Shown piece by piece: positions 1 through 10,558 of a stretch of 64,000 bases of DNA. The translations under genes and the position numbers were made by a program. Each line of letters starts with the position of its first letter. The first letter of the stretch is position 1. The stretch is from Ariolimax columbianus (lineage: Eukaryota > Mollusca > Gastropoda > Stylommatophora > Arionidae): assembly GCA_036924085.1 (NCBI GenBank), contig JAVGWX010000005.1, positions 39,310,164-39,374,163 on the forward strand, in the 5' to 3' direction. Below the pieces are notes generated by a model. That model was not told the origin of the DNA. It did no database searches and worked only from the letters and a program-made list of their open reading frames with translations.

Positions 1-190
1 CTTAGTTCCTCTTCTACAGTATCTCTCAGTGCATCATATCCTAGTCCCTCATCTACAGTATCTCTCAGTGCATCATATCCTAGTCCATCATCTACAGTAT
101 CTCTCAGTGCATCATATCCTTGTCCCTCATCTACAGTATCTCTCAGTGCATCATATCCTAGTCCCTCATCTACATTATCTCTCAGTGCAT
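1..190. repeat. 39-bp tandem minisatellite
   Basis: About five head-to-tail copies of a 39-bp unit rich in CTC and CAT, marked by the motif ACAGTATCTCTCAGTGCATC recurring at positions 16, 55 and 94 and onward. Copies differ by single bases. The array is cut by the left window edge and gives way directly to a different 60-bp array. Confidence 0.9.
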
Positions 191-225
191 GGCTAATCTT
201 TCTGTCATTTGTCAACTAGAGGCAT

Positions 226-790
226 CATCTCCTAGTTATCATCTTCCTGTGCCCCATATCCCAGCCCTCCATTCCTCAGATCCCTCAGCTTCCAGTTATC
301 ATCTTCCTGTGCCTCATATCCCAGCCCTCCATTCCTCAGATCCCTCATCTTCCAGTTATCATCTTCCTGTGCCCCATATCCCAGCCCTCCATTCCTCAGA
401 TCCCTCATCTTACAGTTATCATCTTCCTGTGCCCCATATCCCAGCCCTCCATTCCTCAGATCACACATTTCCCAGTTATCATCTTCCCGTGCACCATATC
501 CCAGCCCGCCATTCCTCAGATCCCTCATCTCCCAGTTATCATCTTCCCGTGCCCCATATCCCAGCCCTCCATTCCTCAGATCCCTCATCTCCCAGTTATC
601 ATCTTCCCGTGCCCCATATCCCAGCCCTCCATACCTCAGATCCCTCATCTCCCATTTATCATCTTCCTGTGCCCCATATCCCAGCCCTCCATTCCTCAGA
701 TCCCTCATCTCCCAGTTATCATCTTCCTGTGCCCCATATCCCAGCCCTCCATTCCTCAGATCCCTCATTTCCCAGTTATCATCTCCATGC
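226..790. repeat. 60-bp tandem repeat, open on both strands
   Basis: Just over nine copies of a 60-bp unit, each containing CCCCATATCCCAGCCCTCC. Because 60 is a multiple of three and the unit lacks stop codons in some frames, a plus-strand frame (189-851, 20-residue repeats with the core YHLPVPHIPALHSSDP) and a minus-strand frame (232-768, core MRDLRNGGLGYGAREDDNWE) both stay open. There is no flanking exon signal, signal peptide or recognisable domain, so I treat this as a minisatellite, not a gene. A repetitive secreted or shell-matrix-type protein cannot be excluded. Confidence 0.85.
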
Positions 791-899
791 CTTTCTCACT
801 GCCTGTGCAAACGAGATCAGCGCAAACAGAAAATCGAAGGAAGGGAATTGAGTAGCAGATTGAAATAAAGAGCAAATCCTGAAGAAATCGAGTAACTCG
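791..899. other. short unique spacer
   Basis: Sequence between the 60-bp array and the left 684-bp direct repeat. No feature seen. Confidence 0.5.
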
Positions 900-1583
900 T
901 TTCACGTCAGCAATAATGTTCTGCCTTATCTGTAATTTGTTGTTCAGGAGTGACAAAGACGGCAAATATGGATGATGAACATAAATTGAGAAAGAAATGC
1001 AATACAAATAAAATAAATAAATTAATGCAAACATTGATATCACTCAGATAAAGACGTTTAAGTGAAAACTGACGTAATTGTTGAGAAGAATCGTGTTTTC
1101 AAAATTAAAAATACATAATTATGATTATGTGAAAGCGGATGTTAAGATATAATCTAAAATTGACTTTAAAGTAAACAAATAAATTGTAGTTTAATGTTCA
1201 ACAGTGTTGTATATTGCCGTACGAATGAACTGTTCACCACTTAATGGAGATAGCTACATCGTCAGCCTTAACAGCTGACGATCTCAGTCTCTTTTTCGCT
1301 TTCTTCCGTAACTAGGAGATTATTATTAAGTTTTCAGATACATTAAACGGAATGTTCTCCATTGGTTCTTGGACATAAGCACTTAAAGGCGAAAGGCACA
1401 ATATCTGCTGATACAATCGTACAGTGGCAACAAACGAAAAGTAAATAACATTTTTACTTACCATAAGACGATATAGTCAGACAGGGGTCCCACGAACCAA
1501 GCCCTAACATGACTACGTAATTAGGTCTCATTCTAACCTGTTTAATGTCTGGATCGGAATGCGTCAAGTATTGCCAGCCTGGC
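900..1583. repeat. 684-bp direct repeat, left copy
   Basis: This segment recurs at 4929-5612 in the same orientation. Both copies are 684 bp long with a constant offset of 4029 bp, so there is no net length change between them. By eye they differ at about 20 positions, near 97 percent identity. The left copy ends where LINE-G copy A begins and the right copy begins where its GAA tail stops. I recognise no coding content. It behaves like a very long target-site duplication or a pre-existing segmental duplication. Confidence 0.9.
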
Positions 1584-1679
1584 AGCCTAAACCGCTTCGA
1601 ACAAACAAATTACCATCAAGCAGGGTGAAAACTTGCTCACTGGAAAAAAAGCCGTAAACGCTTTTGTCGAACACTATGC

Positions 1680-2400
1680 AAAGATGGCGCCGTAACTGGC
1701 TGCGAGTCTACATTTCTCTACTGTTTTGGATCATTATGGATGCCGCCATACCACGGATTTGCCTGGAATTCACACTAGTCGACAACTTACACTTGTGTTC
1801 ACGGATACGTGGAATTGTTTTCCGTCTGAACTTGTTATTTCGTCCTTTTTTGTGATTTCTTCCATCCGTTTATCCTGTTCTGGACGCCGGCTGAATGGCG
1901 CTACGCTTAAACTAGTTATACCTGTGTCGTATCTCACGGGTTAGTTCTGCCGGTTCACCTTCACGAATTTGGCGTGTGGGAATTTTAGATGCTACTATGA
2001 TGAACTGAATACAGCTAGGAGAGATGCCAGACTCACTCACACGCTGAGTGTTGTCCATACGACCTCTTGTGGTTATCGAAAAGGCACGACAAACTGCGTT
2101 AGATGCCTTCCCACCTTTCTACCCTGCGAGTTACATGTTTACGGAAAGGCTTCGGTGGTAACCCTAAGGCAAAATCTGCATCCTATGCTATCTCCAGTCG
2201 TCTCGATGAATGTCTTGCCACTGGCAAAAGGTAGCTTAGGCTCTGTGAGTGAGGTTGACAAAAGGCGCAGTTTCTTCCTCACTTTAATCCAAATCTCCGC
2301 GCAAGTCACCCATTTCAGCGGACCCAGCAAGAGATACGACTGTCCACACGGCTGAACAAAGAGAGTGGTCTTCATCACTTGTGATGACAAACTATCAATG
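1680..2400. mobile_element. about 720-bp insertion inside LINE-G copy A
   Basis: LINE-G sequence stops at ...CACTATGC (about 1678) and resumes at CCAGAGCAAACC (2401), a join that is continuous in copy D. The intervening block begins AAGATGGCGCCGTAACTGG, resembling the GATGGCG starts of some LINE 5' UTRs. It contains no convincing coding domain. The edges carry only an imperfect candidate duplication (CACTATGC versus ACTATCAATGC). Its right part resembles 39380-39480 (shared GGTAGCTT, GTGAGGTT, GCGCAGTTT and GCGCAAGT in order), so it belongs to a dispersed family. I cannot classify it. Confidence 0.6.
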
Positions 2401-2498
2401 CCAGAGCAAACCACATCGAGGTCCCTGCAGATTGGCATACAGACATTAGTGAAGAGCAAAAGGGGCACGACAACATCAATACGGCAGCAGAAGAGTAT

Positions 2499-4214
2499 AT
2501 GATGGCCAAATTAACAATGAGTGAAATAGAAGAGGCCATGAGAACATTAAATAAAAAGAAATCTCCCGGAAAAGACGAAATAACAAACGAAATGCTGATG
2601 GGGCTGGGCCAAACAGCGAAGAGGAAACTGCTATCAGTCCTGAACCAAAGCTGGAAAAGTTGTATTGTACCTCGGGCATGGACAGACGCAGTACTTGTAC
2701 CAGTACCAAAGAATGGAAAGGATAAAACAGATCCAAATGGATACAGGCCTTTCAGCCTACTGAGCTGTGTCGGCAAACTGAAGGAACGAATGATAAACAC
2801 CAGACTGATGTGGCATCTGGAAGAAAAACGAATACTAATTCCACAGGAAGCCGGCTTTAGACAGCACAGATCCACTGAGGACCAGGTCATCCTCATAGCC
2901 CAGGAAATAGAGGATGCCTACCAGGCACAGAAACACAAAGTAGCGGTTTGGGTGGACCTGGAAAAGGCATTTGACAGAGTCTGGAAAGACGGACTTAGAG
3001 TCAAGCTAAGGAAAAGTGAAGGTTGTGGGAGAATGTACAAGTGGATCAACCACTACCTCAAACAAAGAACGGCAAGAGTAGAAGTACAAGGGCAGATGAG
3101 CAAAAAGGTGACACTCGAGCAGGGAGTACCCCAAGGGAGAGTACTGTCACTCACACTGTTCCTGGTGTATATAAACGACATTACAGAGAATATACCAAGA
3201 AGAGTCCATAGCTCAATGTTTGCAGACGATCTGGCTATGTGGACCTCTAAAAAGAGTCTCACCATAGCAAGAAATCGGATGCAGCAGGCCCTAACATCGC
3301 TGGAAGAGTGGGCGAACTCATGGCTGGTCAAAATAAACGAGGACAAAACCACATGCACAATATTCTCGCTTTCAATCAAACCCAAAAACACCAAATTAAG
3401 TCTAAATGGCAAAGTCCTGCAGCCAAACGACAACCCAAACTATCTGGGAGTCACATTTGATCGGCGCATGACATGGAAAAGTCAGATCGAGAGAAAGCGA
3501 ATGAGAGCCAAAGAAAGAATGGCAATCATGAGGAAACTTGATGGCACAAGCTGGGGAGCAGACGAAATTATACTAAAGAAACTGTACACTGGAAGAGTGA
3601 GACCAGTTCTCGAGTATGGCATTGCGGCATGGACAACAGCAGCAAAGGCGAACTTCGATAAAGTTAGCAAAATTCAAAACCAAGCCATGAGAGTTATAAC
3701 AGGAGGCATAAAGTCAACGCCAATTGTAGAACTTGAAAAGATTACAAAACTGCAATCCATGACCGATAGAAGAGACTGCAGCGCCCAGCTGCAGTCAGAG
3801 AAACTCCGAAGACTGACTGACCATCCAATGCACCAGAGACTAAACAATTTGGGAAATGGGAAACTAAAGCGGAGAAACTTTGCAGAAATAGCCAAAGCAA
3901 AGATGCACGAAGATCCCATACACGCACTAACAACACCAAAGCCCATCACTACTGTACGAAAACCTACCTGGAGGCAGGATATATTTCCAGAGGTGGTAGA
4001 AAATATACCAGGTATTGGAAACATAAACTGCCAGACTGAAAAAAGAAAGGAGAGATACTACCCTAAGCTTTATATCGAAAAACTACCCAAGCATGGTTTG
4101 GACGCAAGCATACACCGACGGTTCTGTAACAAACACTCCACAGAACGGAGGGGTAGGAGCATTCCTGAACCTACCAAATGGCAAAAAAATAATACTGTCA
4201 TTCGCTACTGGTAA
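2499..4214 (+). pseudogene. LINE-G reverse transcriptase (copy A)
   Basis: A 571-codon open stretch covering the RT and downstream thumb region. Visible RT motifs are SPGKDEITNEML near residue 22, GYRPFSLLSC near 81, EAGFRQHRSTEDQ near 117, motif A VDLEKAFDRVW at 152-162, GVPQGRVLSLTLF at 209-221 and the catalytic FADD at 241-244. The usual PQGGVLSP box is altered to PQGRVLSL. The enzyme would copy element RNA at a nicked target. The frame is lost at about 4040, where an A-run has six A against five in copy B, so the last 55 or so residues are out of frame. The RNase H continues in another frame. Confidence 0.88.
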
Positions 4215-4928
4215 GTACACAAGCAATTTCAGAGCGGAGGCAGAGGCACTGAGGGCGGCAGTGGAAGAAATGGTGACACATAATGAAAATGAAAGCCTTA
4301 CAGTCCTGCTTACAGATGTTCTGGCCGTAGTCACAGCGCTAAAAAGCCAGAAAAACACTGAGCTTAATGACTTAAGAGCAGTACTCTGTCAACTATTCCA
4401 GCAGTCTGCACCAAAAAGGGTAGTGGTACAGTGGGTCCCATCACACTGCAACATCTAATGCAACGAGGAGGCAGACAGACTGGCAAAAGAAGGTGCAAGA
4501 CTGCCACAAACAGATACTAGCATGACGTACGAGGAGTCAAAACGGCTTATTAAAGCCAGATACATGACTAATGGGAAACTGAATATACCGGCTACACCAA
4601 AAACGATGCCTATTACCAATTGAACAGAAGAGAGCAGGTCGTTGTCTTCAGACTTCGCACTGGCCACAATAGACTGAGGTACCATCTATTCAACAAATTG
4701 TAGATAGGTGGTACCGACGAATGCCCGTGTGGTACCGGGAAAATGACCGCTGAGCATCTGCTGCAGAACTGCCCGACATACGAGGATCAGAGAGAGCAGA
4801 TGTGGCCCACCCCAGTGGAACCACAAGACAAGCTCTATGGCAGTGTCGACAGCCTCAGGATGACCGCCGCTTTTTTCGAAAAAATAATGGTTATTGTCTG
4901 ACTGCTTACGATGAAGAAGAAGAAGAAG
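4093..4928 (+). pseudogene. LINE-G RNase H and C-terminal domain (copy A)
   Basis: From 4093 a frame opens with YTDGSV, RAEAEALRAAVE and LLTD, the acidic RNase H1-type signature, followed by QWVPSHCN. A TAA at 4456-4458 replaces the codon that is CAA in related copies. Similarity continues in broken frames through REQVVVFRLRTGHNRLR and the CPCGTGKMTAEHLLQNCP Cys/His motif to the (GAA)n tail. The domain would degrade template RNA. It is inactive because of the upstream frameshift and this stop. Confidence 0.85.
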
Positions 4929-5612
4929 TTTCATGTCAGCAATAATGTTCTGCCTTATCTGTAATTTGTTGTTCAGGAGTGACAGAGACGGGAAATATGG
5001 ATGATGAACATAAATTGAGAAAGAAATGCAATACAAATAAAATAAATAAATGAATGCAAACATTGATATCACTCAGATAAAGACGTTTAAGTGAAAACTG
5101 ACTTAACTGTTGAGAAGAATCGTGTTTTCAAAATTAAAAATACATAATTATGATTATGTGAAAGCGGATGTTAAGATATAATCTAAATTTGACTTTATAG
5201 TAAACAAATAAATTGTAGTTTAATGTTCAACAGTGTTGAATATTGCCGTACGAATGAACTGTTCACCACTTAATGGAGCTAGCTACACCGTCAGCCTTAA
5301 CAGCTGACGATCTCAGTCTCTTTTTCGCTTTTTTCCGTAACTAGGAGATTATTATTACATTTTCAGCTACATTAAACCGAATGTGCTCCATTAGTTCTTG
5401 GACATAAGCACTTAAAGGCGAAAGGCACAATATCTGCTGAAATAATCGTACAGTGGCAACAAACGAAAAGTAAATAACATTTTTACTTACCATAAGACGA
5501 TATAGTCAGACAGGGGTCCCACGAACCAAGCCCTAACATGACTACGTAATTAGGTCTCCTCCTAACCTGTTTAATGTCTGGATCGGAATGCGTCAAGTAT
5601 TGCCAGCCTGGC
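4929..5612. repeat. 684-bp direct repeat, right copy
   Basis: Counterpart of 900-1583. It starts immediately after the GAA tail of LINE-G copy A and ends at CCAGCCTGGC, after which the sequence diverges from the left copy (TGCTTTCC here, AGCCTAAACC there). Confidence 0.9.
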
Positions 5613-5786
5613 TGCTTTCCTTATCGATCACTTCAATCGGGGTGTCACTTGACGAGCTTACCGGATATTGACAATAGCACAAGTATATTTGACAAAGTGG
5701 AAGAGATGGGTGTAAAGAGAAATGTTTTTATGACACCCTCTCACTTTGCACGAGTCATTAATAAAGAGGTAGAAATGCAACAACAA

Positions 5787-5790
<4 letters not shown>

Positions 5791-5832
<42 letters not shown>

Positions 5833-5866
5833 TTATATATATATTTATATATATATATATTTATAC

Positions 5867-5898
<32 letters not shown>

Positions 5899-5957
5899 AT
5901 ATATACACATGTATATATATAAATATATATACATATATATATGTATATATATGTATA
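5791..5957. repeat. (TA)n microsatellite, imperfect
   Basis: A long TA-dinucleotide tract with scattered TG and CA interruptions. Open frames across it are low-complexity artefacts. Confidence 0.95.
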
Positions 5958-6009
5958 CAATATTTGCTGCTGGTTGGTTCAGCTTCATCGGCATCAACAC
6001 AGTACTTTA

Positions 6010-6345
6010 ACAGATGAAGAAAAGCAAATTCAAGAGCTCACAGCTTCAAAAGCCTGGTCATGGTAGATGGCTACGAGGTGTGCAAACTAAAAAAAGTGAT
6101 ATGCAGAAGCTCCAAGCTACTCAACGAGGGATGGAGCGTAGAACACGTTCACTCTTACTACCTGACCATATCCACAACACCGCCATTAGGTGTCAAACCT
6201 TCTACAAAGACGTCGTAGTTACTGCGTTAATAACAAAAAAAAGTGCAAGTGGACAGGACACTTACTACGCATGACTAATAATAAATGGACACGTACAGTG
6301 ACGTCATGGTGGTCCTAAACCTGTAAAGATCGCCCCGGACGTCCA
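6010..6345 (+). pseudogene. RTE-like LINE C-terminal remnant
   Basis: Translates to the post-RT tail typical of RTE/CFDP2-like LINE proteins: LQATQRGMERRTRSLLL near 6105-6160, then KCKWTGHLLRM and NNKWTRTVTSWW near 6235-6310. The second motif is the W-x-GH-x-x-R-M box characteristic of these elements. At least one frameshift separates the two parts. No RT motifs precede it, because a TA microsatellite lies directly upstream. Assignment is by motif recognition only. Confidence 0.65.
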
Positions 6346-6496
6346 TCATTCAATAGAAACATGGTCTTCGATAAGACATGTTTCCCACATGGTGCTTAAT
6401 GGGAACAGACATAGAAGCGTTTAGAGGACATTTGGCAACCTGGCAAAGGGCACTAAATGTGCATGAATCAGCGCCCGCCAGGACTGCAGTATTACA

Positions 6497-6505
6497 GTAT
6501 ATATA

Positions 6506-6565
<60 letters not shown>

Positions 6566-6570
6566 ATATA
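6497..6570. repeat. (TA)n microsatellite abutting a SINE
   Basis: A TA tract that runs directly into CTGGGTTCGATCCCC, the B-box of the adjacent SINE. It occupies the place where the tRNA-like A-box half should be. Confidence 0.95.
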
Positions 6571-6767
6571 CTGGGTTCGATCCCCATCACAGCACCGGCC
6601 GTTACCCCGGGAAAGCAAACTCTTAGAAAATTAAGGAGTAAGCACACTCTTACATGAAATGCATGCTGAAGTCGGATGCACTGGACGAACAGGCGTTAAA
6701 TTTAAAAACCACAGTGCAACGCACACTGCTTTGGGAAATAGATAAAAAAGGCGAACGAAAAAAAACA
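6571..6767 (+). mobile_element. tRNA-derived SINE, 5' half missing
   Basis: Matches the SINE at 58371-58625 from the B-box (GGTTCGATCCCC) through CACAGCACCGGCCGTTACCCC, GTCGGATGCACTGG and CAGTGCAACGCACACTGCTTTGGG to an A-rich end. The A-box half is absent and replaced by a TA repeat. It is a non-autonomous retroposon with no coding capacity. Confidence 0.85.
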
Positions 6768-7440
6768 TATGTGATATTTTCAAGCGTTGAGAGATGAATT
6801 TGAAACAGCGAAGAAAATCTATATTCGTAAATAAGTTTGAAATGACAACGGTTTAATCGCATCTTATGATTTATCTAAAATGAAAGCCAAGGGAGGAAAA
6901 CCACATGCTATCGAAGAATCTCTGATTTTGTCAGCAGTGTCTGTTGTCATGAACCGTCATGAAGCAAAGTGCTCGTGAAATTATCGAATAAATCCCTTCG
7001 AGCAATTCACCAGTGTATTGATGAAATGGCAGAAGATGTTGAAAACATACTAATCTGACATTTAAAAGTGAAGACGTCTACTTTGCAAATTGATGAATCG
7101 TGTTTACTAGATAAGACATCAATTTGACGTTTGATATTACATATTTGCACGACAGATTGAAAGACGAAATGCTATTTATAGCAGTGGATTGGCAAAATAA
7201 ATACCAGACGTCAATGTGAGAGGTCCCTAGGGAAGAAAATGGACCACGTATAGACTAACTTTTAACATTTGACCTTGAACAAATATTTTACAAAACGGTA
7301 AGCCCTTATAGAAGGGAAATCCATCTCTTAAATTAGAATATAAATTGATATCTCCTTGTTCTCCTGTTACAATAACCACCATCTCCCGTATTTTTCCATG
7401 TGACTTTAGACCTTTGAATCTGAAACTTGTTATCATGACT
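6768..7440. other. unassigned AT-rich sequence
   Basis: No recognisable coding, RNA or repeat structure. Only short frames without domains are present. Confidence 0.5.
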
Positions 7441-7785
7441 GAATGCAGGTATGTGTATGCGTACTATGTGTGTACTTATTTGTATGTGTGTGGAAGTGTG
7501 TATATGTACATTTTTCATGTGTGTGCATACATTAATGTGTATGGGTGTGTGCACATGAGTATGCATGTGTGTGTATAAATGAATAGGTATGGGTGTGTAT
7601 AAATGAGTATGCATGTGTGTGTCTAAATTAATGTGCACGTGTGTGTATAAATGAATAGGTATGAGTGTGTATACATGAATATGCATGTGTGTTTAAATGA
7701 ATATGCATGTGTACGTATAAATGAATAGGTTTGTGGGTATAATTTAATATGTATGTATGGATGTGTACACATGTGTAAGCCTATT
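7441..7785. repeat. degenerate TGTG/ATGAATA-rich repeat
   Basis: A diffuse array with units such as GTGTGTATAAATGAATAGG and GAGTATGCATGTGTGT repeating irregularly at roughly 20-30 bp. It looks like an expanded and decayed TG microsatellite. Confidence 0.75.
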
Positions 7786-7799
7786 GCCTTCTAAATACC

Positions 7800-8045
7800 T
7801 CACCAAAACATTAAAAAAAGGACATTATTATTTTTTTTAGAATTTAAATCATTGTAAATGTATGTCACCATTTACTTCACAAAATGAAACTCCAACCGTC
7901 TCATGTTTCATTTCATGGTAAATTGTCACTTCAATTTCACTTCACATCATACACGCATTTTGTTTGAAATTTGTTATGTTGAAATTTTAATATTGTTATA
8001 ATTCACTATGTGCAATAAAGACATTTTTTTAAAATAAATAAATTG
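7800..8045 (+). mobile_element. retroelement 3'-end-like repeat, copy 1
   Basis: Resembles 49130-49355 in order and spacing. Both contain ATGTTTCATCT/ATGTTTCATTTCATG, TTTCATTTCAC, CATCATACAC or CTCATACACA, and end GTGCAATAAA or GGGCAATAAA followed by T- or A-rich sequence. The terminal AATAAA looks like a polyadenylation signal. I infer a shared 3' UTR of an unidentified retroelement. Confidence 0.45.
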
Positions 8046-8620
8046 AAAAGCTTAAAACAGAGACTGAAGGTGAAGCAAATGTTGAATAAGTAAAGAGGTG
8101 CTTGAATGAGAAAGAAATCCGTTCCGAGAATATCATGATGTGTGCTAATGGTGGAAGTGCTTCTATGACAGAAAGATACAGAGGATGGTTTGCATATTTG
8201 AAAGGCGTTTTGCCACAAGTATTAATGTTCACTGCGTAGTTCACCGACACCACTTGGTTTAAAATACTGTAGATGTGTGCTAGCATGAGTCTCAAAGTAT
8301 TGTAAAGAAAGTGGGCTATGGAGGGTGAGGATTTGCCACTATGCCAGCTGCAATCCTTTCTGCAACCTTTGTTTTTCCAAATAGATGCCACCAACACCAT
8401 TATCTTGCCAATCACCAGGTACCTTTCCCTCAATCCACTTCTGGTTGCAGATCTGTGTTAGCCATCTTACCTGTACATCTTGACAAGCTTTAATGGCATC
8501 TACCGATTAATTGTCTATAATTAGGACCTTGTCGAGACCAAATAACAGTGAATTATTCAGTACTGTATACCCCCCGAAGGTCGGGGCTTACGGGACAAAT
8601 GGCCTACATACAACACATTT
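8046..8620. other. unassigned sequence
   Basis: Short frames on the minus strand (8006-8218, 8029-8433) lack recognisable domains. No feature is supported. Confidence 0.4.
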
Positions 8621-8621
8621 C

Positions 8622-10100
8622 AAGGTCTAAAAACATGAGACAAGAGCTGAACTTAACAGAATGTAAAAACATGATACAAGAACTAAACTTCATAGAATGA
8701 AAAGCATGATACAATAACTAAACTTCAGAGAAGGAAAACACTTGATACAAGGACTAATCTTCAGAGAATTTAAAAGCATGCATACAATAACTATTCTTCA
8801 AAGAATGTGAAAACATGATACAGTAACCAAACTTTAGGAAATGTAAAAACATGATACAAGAACTAAACTTCATGGAATGTGAAAACATGATACAAGAACT
8901 AAACGTCAGAGAACATAAAAAAGGATACAATATCTAAACTTGAGAGATAGTAAAAGTAAGATACGAGAACTTTACTTTAGAGATAATAAAAACATGATAC
9001 AAGAAATGAACTTCAGGGAAAGTAAAAACACGATACAAGAACGGGCATTGAGAGATAGTAAAACATGGTACAAAAAATAAACTTCATAGAATGAAAAAAA
9101 AACATGATACAAGAACTAAACTTGAGAGAAGGAAGAAAATTATACAAGAACTAAACTTCAAATAATGTAAAAACATGACACATGAACTAAACTTCAAGAA
9201 ATGTAAAACCATATTCCAAGAACTAATCTTCAGAGAATGTAAATGCATGATTCAAGAATTAAACTTCAGAAAATGTAAAAACATGATTCAAGAATTAATC
9301 TACAAAGAATATTTTTTATAAATGATACAATATATAATCTTGAAAGACAAGAAAGGATTGATGCACACATTACATTTGAGAGATAGTACAAACATGATAC
9401 AAGAACTAAACTTGAGAAATAGTAAAAACATGATACAAGTACTAAACTTCAGGGAATGTAAAAACATGATTCAAGAACGGAACTTGGCTGATAGTAAAAA
9501 CATGACACAAGAACTAAATTTCAAAGATTGTTGAAATCTGAAACAAGAACTAATCTTCAGGGCATGTAAAATATGATGCAAGAAATGAACTTCAATGGAT
9601 TGTACAAACATGATACAAGAACTAAACTTGCAGAGATTGTAAATACATGCTACAAGAAATAACCTACAGAGAATGTACAAACATGATATAAGAACTAAAC
9701 TTTATGGAATACAAAATAAAAGAACTAATCTTCAAATAATGTAAAAACATGGTACATGAACTAAACTTCAGCAAATCTGAAAACATTTTACGAGAACTAA
9801 TCTTCAGGGCAAGTAAAACATGATGCAAGAAATGAACTTCAATGGATTGTACAAACATGATACAAGAACTAAGTTAAATATAATGTAAATAAATACTACA
9901 AAAACTAACCTTCAGAGAATGTAAAAACATAATATAAGAACTAAACTTCACGGAATGTAAAAACATGATACAAGAACTACACTTCATGTAATATAAAAAG
10001 ATGATACAAGAACTAAATTTGAGCGCATGTAAAAACATGATACAATAACTAAATTTCCTGGAAATGTAAAAACAATTATACAAGAACTAAACTTCAGTGA
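8622..10100. repeat. 36-bp satellite array, core ACATGATACAAGAACTAAA
   Basis: About 40 divergent copies of a roughly 36-bp unit whose consensus contains ACATGATACAAGAACTAAA followed by CTTCAGAGAATGTAA. Copies vary by substitutions and small indels. The same core occurs in the arrays at 15.6-16.15, 18.5 and 21.4-22.3 kb with different spacers, so these form one satellite superfamily. Minus-strand frames with repeated KFSSCIMFLHSL are by-products. Confidence 0.9.
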
Positions 10101-10389
10101 AACATCAGAGAAAACAAACTATTCCGGAGATATAGTTATAAAAAAGTAATAATAATAGTAATCATAATAATAATAGTATGTCAATGTTCGTCAATGATTA
10201 TTCAATCCAATATCATCCCATATCATATTGCATCCTTGAATAATCTTTGACATGTTAGGCAAACCTAATTTCAATTAGTTTCTGGTACTGCTATTATCTG
10301 TTATCTAGGCTTTCCGATCACGTGTCTGTCCTCGGCCTTCCTGAACAAGGAGGCCCCCGCGATTGAAAACACCTATTAAACAGCATACT
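10101..10389. other. unassigned AT-rich sequence
   Basis: Contains a short AATAATAAT-rich stretch near 10146-10178. Nothing else recognised. Confidence 0.5.
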
Positions 10390-10545
10390 TCCATGTTGAA
10401 AGATTTTGAGACAGGGTTTATGATGCGATAATGTCTATTTGAAAGCTCTTAATAGTATCCTTCAGACTGTCATTTAAACGCATTCTTGGACGTCTTTGTG
10501 ATCATCTTCATTCACTCAATGTTGGAAGTCTTTCGATTGACATTC

Positions 10546-10558
10546 GTGTAAGGTGGCC
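10546..10558. repeat. target-site duplication of LINE-G copy B, left
   Basis: GTGTAAGGTGGCC, perfectly repeated at 11591-11603. Confidence 0.92.

Larger units (their letters stand above)
1584..4928 (+). mobile_element. LINE-G copy A, 5'-truncated non-LTR retrotransposon
   Basis: A non-LTR retrotransposon reading left to right. It starts in the linker upstream of the RT (similar to 31904-32101 in copy D), continues through RT and RNase H, and ends in a short (GAA)n tail at about 4910-4928. The order RT, RNase H, C-terminal CxC...H....C motif fits the I/LOA/Nimb-like groups; the clade is uncertain. An unrelated block of about 720 bp (1680-2400) interrupts it before the RT. It carries a frameshift at the A-run 4039-4044 and a premature stop at 4456, so it is dead. 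It is flanked by 684-bp direct repeats. Confidence 0.88.

Noticed and set aside
900..5612. The 684-bp repeats as LTRs of an LTR retrotransposon
   Set aside because: The interior is a 5'-truncated non-LTR element with its own GAA tail. No protease, integrase, primer-binding site or TG...CA ends are seen.
5658..5960. Tyr/Ile-rich frames across TA tracts
   Set aside because: Pure dinucleotide repeat translated in several frames.
8622..10100. Possible CRISPR-like array of regularly spaced repeats
   Set aside because: Units are adjacent and diverged without unique spacers, and the genome is eukaryotic.
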